Origin: Pseudomonadota bacterium
GTDB lineage: Bacteria > Pseudomonadota > Gammaproteobacteria > Steroidobacterales > Woeseiaceae
Assembly: GCA_022574185.1 (NCBI GenBank)
Contig: JACZSM010000013.1
Coordinates: 1-53,715 of the forward strand
Direction of reading: 5' to 3'
DNA length: 53,715 nucleotides
Part shown: piece by piece, positions 51,603-53,715 of the stretch
How positions within the stretch are numbered: position 1 is the first letter of the stretch
How the letters are laid out: each line of letters opens with the position of its first letter
Program-made: the position numbers and the translations under genes
The notes under the pieces: model-generated
Told to the model about the DNA's origin: nothing
Database searches by the model: none
What the model saw: only the letters and a program-made list of their open reading frames with translations

Positions 51603-52208
51603 TTACGTCATTGGAGCAAATTCTTCCGCACTACCCGTGAATGGCTCACCGAATCTCAAGCGAATGGTTTTTGTCTTGCCAAACCACGGTATTGAGATGA
51701 TATAGATATTGTCGTACTCATCTTCAGCAATTGGCGGAACGTTCTTGCTGGCGCCGAGATTAGCGATCAATTCGGGCAAAGTATTGCTGTGTCCGACAAC
51801 GAGGATGATCTCGCCCTTGTGAGTCTTGAGTATCGCCTCGAGGACGGCTTCGGTATCAGCCGGGTCGTAGCTGTTGATCGGCAGATCAAGCTGATCGGCT
51901 AATAGCCTGACGGTCTCTTGTGTGCGTCGAAACGGCGTCGAATATATCGCGTCGATGCCCGCGACTACATCTGCATCAACGAGCTGCCGCGTTAATTCTT
52001 CTGCCCGACGCCTGCCAGCATCACTCAAGCCCGGATCGGATGCCGACGGCCCTGCCTTTTCGGCATGGCGGACGAATATGATCGTGGTCGTAGCCTGAGA
52101 TTCGAAAAACCAGGCGAGACCGATCGCGATCGCCGTATAAATAACGACAATCTGAATGCGGCGACGATGCCGTCGGCGACGACGTTCCTGATCATTAATG
52201 GTGCGCAT
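51603..52208 (-). CDS. Membrane-tethered histidine phosphatase
   Basis: The product has 201 residues. The N-terminus is strikingly basic (ERRRRRHRRRIQ), followed by one membrane helix (IVVIYTAIAIGLAWFF, about 20-35), so the enzyme is anchored with its catalytic part outside the cytoplasm. The phosphatase signature is IIFVRHAEK with Arg47 and His48; the second His is in LVVGHSNTLPEL. Substrate unknown; SixA-like members act on phosphohistidine, but those are cytoplasmic. It is upstream of the YjbQ gene on the same strand. Confidence 0.88.
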   Translation of the reverse strand: MRTINDQERRRRRHRRRIQIVVIYTAIAIGLAWFFESQATTTIIFVRHAEKAGPSASDPGLSDAGRRRAEELTRQLVDADVVAGIDAIYSTPFRRTQETVRLLADQLDLPINSYDPADTEAVLEAILKTHKGEIILVVGHSNTLPELIANLGASKNVPPIAEDEYDNIYIISIPWFGKTKTIRLRFGEPFTGSAEEFAPMT

Positions 52209-52242
52209 GAATTGCGACTTTAATAGGTTTTCGGGGCTTTGA

Positions 52243-52542
52243 CTACGCTTCGTCGTTGTCCTTGTGGATTACCTTGAATTCACCTTCGATGACACCGCCC
52301 GTTGACCTTTGTCTGGCAGTGGCATCATTAGCACCTGCATTGTTCCGCATTACTCGCTGCAACCACCACATGCGCGCACCAACGAACGTTGTCGCGACGA
52401 GTATCACGGCGCCCAGGGCGAGGAATGCAAAAAAACCGAGCACGATCGAAATGCCGATAACCAACGCACCCACTATGACCACAAGCGCATTGGCGATCGG
52501 ATTGCCCGGCGACAGGGGCTTCTTTACAAACGTGTATCGCAA
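52243..52542 (-). CDS. Small hypothetical membrane protein
   Basis: The product has 99 residues from TTG 52542. Two adjacent hydrophobic helices (NALVVIVGALVIGISIVLGF and FLALGAVILVATTFVG) are followed by a basic and then polar tail. I chose TTG at 52542 because AGAGGA lies seven bases before it; an earlier TTG at 52566 overlaps the upstream gene's stop. No family is recognised. It lies between the DUF1579-like and phosphatase genes on the same strand, so an operon of three or four genes is likely. Confidence 0.65.
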   Translation of the reverse strand: MRYTFVKKPLSPGNPIANALVVIVGALVIGISIVLGFFAFLALGAVILVATTFVGARMWWLQRVMRNNAGANDATARQRSTGGVIEGEFKVIHKDNDEA

Positions 52543-52562
52543 TTCAGGTTCCTCTAAGGCAC

Positions 52563-53090
52563 TCAATTTTCAGAAGTGCGAGTATAAAATCCTTCGAACC
52601 ATGGTACCCAAGTTTCGCCACCATCATTCGATTGTTCAAAAAACTGACGCACGCGGCCATCATCGAGCAACGTCCATAGTCCTCGAAAATCCGCGGTGGT
52701 GGAGCTCGCCACATAGTGAATTTTGCCGACGAGCAGCATCCCTTCGTCCGTGAGCCCACCGCGAATATTGATCTGGGTGCCTGACGAGGAGTTCCAGATC
52801 TGTACCCATTCGCCGTTGGAATGATCGAGATAATTGATGCTCATACCGGTGCTGCCACCCGTGCCCGTCCACTGCTCTAACAACACGCAGCCGTGTTCGG
52901 CCCGAACAATACTGTTCGTGCCGGCGAGTTTGCCCTGGGTTCCATGGACATCCCACTGGCCGATCCAGTAATCGAACTCGGCAAATCGTTGCTCGTCCTC
53001 ACAAGGGAATTGTGGCGCTGGCGTCTGCGCGTCGCCGCTTACGGTCGCGAGTAATACGAGTATTATTATTAATAATATCAATTGTTTCAC
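52563..53090 (-). CDS. Secreted DUF1579-like protein
   Basis: The product has 175 residues from GTG 53090 (MKQLILLIIILVLLATVSG), which gives a clean signal peptide; an ATG seven codons upstream (53111) is the alternative. The mature part has FAEFDYWIGQWDVHGTQGK, then GCVLLEQWTG and the final GGETWVPWFEGFYTR, the pattern of DUF1579-type lipocalin-like proteins of about 150 residues. Ligand and role unknown. Confidence 0.75.
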   Translation of the reverse strand: MKQLILLIIILVLLATVSGDAQTPAPQFPCEDEQRFAEFDYWIGQWDVHGTQGKLAGTNSIVRAEHGCVLLEQWTGTGGSTGMSINYLDHSNGEWVQIWNSSSGTQINIRGGLTDEGMLLVGKIHYVASSTTADFRGLWTLLDDGRVRQFFEQSNDGGETWVPWFEGFYTRTSEN

Positions 53091-53292
53091 GGTAATATAT
53101 CCAATTAACATTAAGTATATTTGAGCTGATATTGTAGTGTCAGACCCGTGTATCGCCGACGGGTTCGATCCCTTTGCGGAGCGAGTTCCCCGCGAAAATA
53201 GTGCCGATCTCGCGCCATTTCAATGCGCCAGCAATACCGCAGTTGAAACCGCGGCCAACTGCAAGCACAATTCGCGGCGCAAAACCGCACAC

Positions 53293-53384
53293 CGGAGAGG
53301 TGGCAGAGTGGTCGAATGCACTGGTCTTGAAAACCAGCAAGGGTTTGTAGCCCTTCGTGGGTTCGAATCCCACCCTCTCCGCCA
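53293..53384 (+). tRNA. tRNA-Ser(TGA)
   Basis: A 92-base tRNA with CCA encoded and the long variable arm of class II tRNAs. The acceptor stem GGAGAGG pairs with CCTCTCC, the anticodon arm is CTGGT-CTTGAAA-ACCAG with anticodon TGA, and the variable arm is near GCAAGGGTTTGTAGCCC. The discriminator base is G. Confidence 0.97.
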
Positions 53385-53425
53385 GTAAATTCAAATCGGG
53401 CCCAAAGGGCCCGGTTTTGATTTAC
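53385..53425 (+). terminator. Hairpin after tRNA-Ser (unit 1)
   Basis: Arms 53385-53403 and 53407-53425 pair almost throughout (core CGGGCCC-aaa-GGGCCCG) and begin at the base after CCA. The 3' arm contains GGTTTTGATTT. Possible terminator or processing element. Confidence 0.75.
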
Positions 53426-53535
53426 CTGCCGAGTGAGGTATGGGCATTCGGATCCTGTTCGACTAACGCAGCAGCGAAGCTGCCAGTTGACGAGGAACTC
53501 GCGAAGCGAGTGACTCAATCCCACCCTCTCCGCCA

Positions 53536-53577
53536 GACAACCAAAAATGGGCCCATCGGGCCCTTTTTTGGTTTGTC
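53536..53577 (+). terminator. Hairpin after second tRNA-Ser tail (unit 2)
   Basis: Arms 53536-53554 and 53558-53577 pair around ATC, with core GGGCCC-atc-GGGCCC and a 3' T-run (CCCTTTTTTGG). It starts right after the duplicated CCA, as in unit 1, with a different outer sequence. Confidence 0.75.
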
Positions 53578-53715
53578 TCGCCGAGTGAGGTTGAGGATGA
53601 GAACCCTGTTCGACTCAAGCACCGGCGAAGCCGGAATTGAGGACGCGCAGCGTCCATCCCACCCTCTCCGCCAGATTTGCAGTTAAGTTGTTGACTTATA
53701 AGAAATAAAAACTGC

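Larger units (their letters stand above)
53366..53673 (+). repeat. tRNA-Ser 3'-tail repeats, two units
   Basis: The last 18-19 bases of the tRNA (ATCCCACCCTCTCCGCCA) occur three times, ending at 53384, 53535 and 53673. Each of the two units between them has the same order: long GGGCCC hairpin; conserved GCCGAGTGAGGT and CTGTTCGACT; a short hairpin (GCAGC-gaa-GCTGC at 53471-53483, or CCGGC-gaa-GCCGG at 53622-53634); a second short hairpin (ACTCGC-gaa-GCGAGT at 53497-53511, or GGACGC-gca-GCGTCC at 53641-53655); then the tRNA tail. Stem sequences differ while pairing is kept. Unit lengths are 151 and 138 bp. Confidence 0.93.

Noticed and set aside
53357-53686. 109-codon frame running through the tRNA-Ser repeats, with SHPLRQ twice
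   Set aside because: It begins inside the tRNA and owes its repeats to the duplicated tRNA tail. The spacing and hairpin covariation indicate RNA structure, not coding. A translated product, as claimed for the E. coli tyrT repeats, is not excluded.

Overview
The window looks like chromosomal DNA of a free-living, heterotrophic gammaproteobacterium, probably marine or sediment-dwelling. The evidence is the gammaproteobacterial style of its proteins: a sucA-sucB-lpdA operon, a second-type EF-G, CadC-like regulators with TPR domains, DUF3300, DUF4389 and DUF6491 proteins, and AlkB. It also has tRNA-linked 3'-tail repeats. The taxon is inferred from protein style only; nothing in the window fixes it. 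No prophage, conjugative module or CRISPR array is present, although several small gene remnants are.

Layout. 1-6 kb: the 3' remnant of a DUF222/HNH nuclease gene, then the 2-oxoglutarate dehydrogenase operon (sucA, sucB, lpdA, read right to left). 6-10 kb: a small membrane protein, an AlkB-type alkane hydroxylase, a CPBP-family membrane protease facing a 61-residue double-glycine-leader peptide, and an outer-membrane barrel. 10-14 kb: an MFS transporter, a PLP decarboxylase and an FAD amine oxidase, translationally coupled or tightly spaced in one operon. 14-18 kb: arfB, a CadC-like TPR regulator, and formate-tetrahydrofolate ligase. 18.2-20.8 kb: an ordered 70-bp-period array of TGTCGAT/ATCGACA palindromes in front of a Fic AMPylase gene, then a membrane protein. 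20.7-24 kb: a leftward cluster of small gene, queC/queE deletion-fusion remnant, Tat-type SDR and zinc-ribbon protein, then an alcohol dehydrogenase. 24-31 kb: mostly envelope and secreted proteins, a small ribbon-helix-helix bicistron, an SLC13 permease and a zinc metallopeptidase. 31-40 kb: EF-G, a two-gene RND efflux pump and a GspA/ExeA-like ATPase. 40-44.7 kb: secreted proteins, an M28 peptidase, a dienelactone hydrolase and a YvlD-like membrane protein. 44.7-45.2 kb: tRNA-Arg(CCT) with a duplicated 3' tail. 45-53 kb: an SLC5 symporter, a sulfotransferase, TerB, hydrolases, a peroxiredoxin, PhzF, YjbQ and a membrane-tethered phosphatase. 53.3 kb to the end: tRNA-Ser(TGA) followed by two repeat units, each closing with another copy of the tRNA 3' tail.

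Four items stand out. First, the operator array before fic places 18 half-sites on an exact 10-bp lattice. Second, both tRNA genes in the window, although of different identity, are followed by structured repeat units ending in a copy of their own 3' end; the hairpins keep their shape while changing sequence. Third, one 76-codon gene joins the start of QueC to the end of QueE. Fourth, a double-glycine-leader peptide with a near-perfect Shine-Dalgarno lies tail to tail with a CPBP protease. All calls come from reading the sequence; no database search was run.
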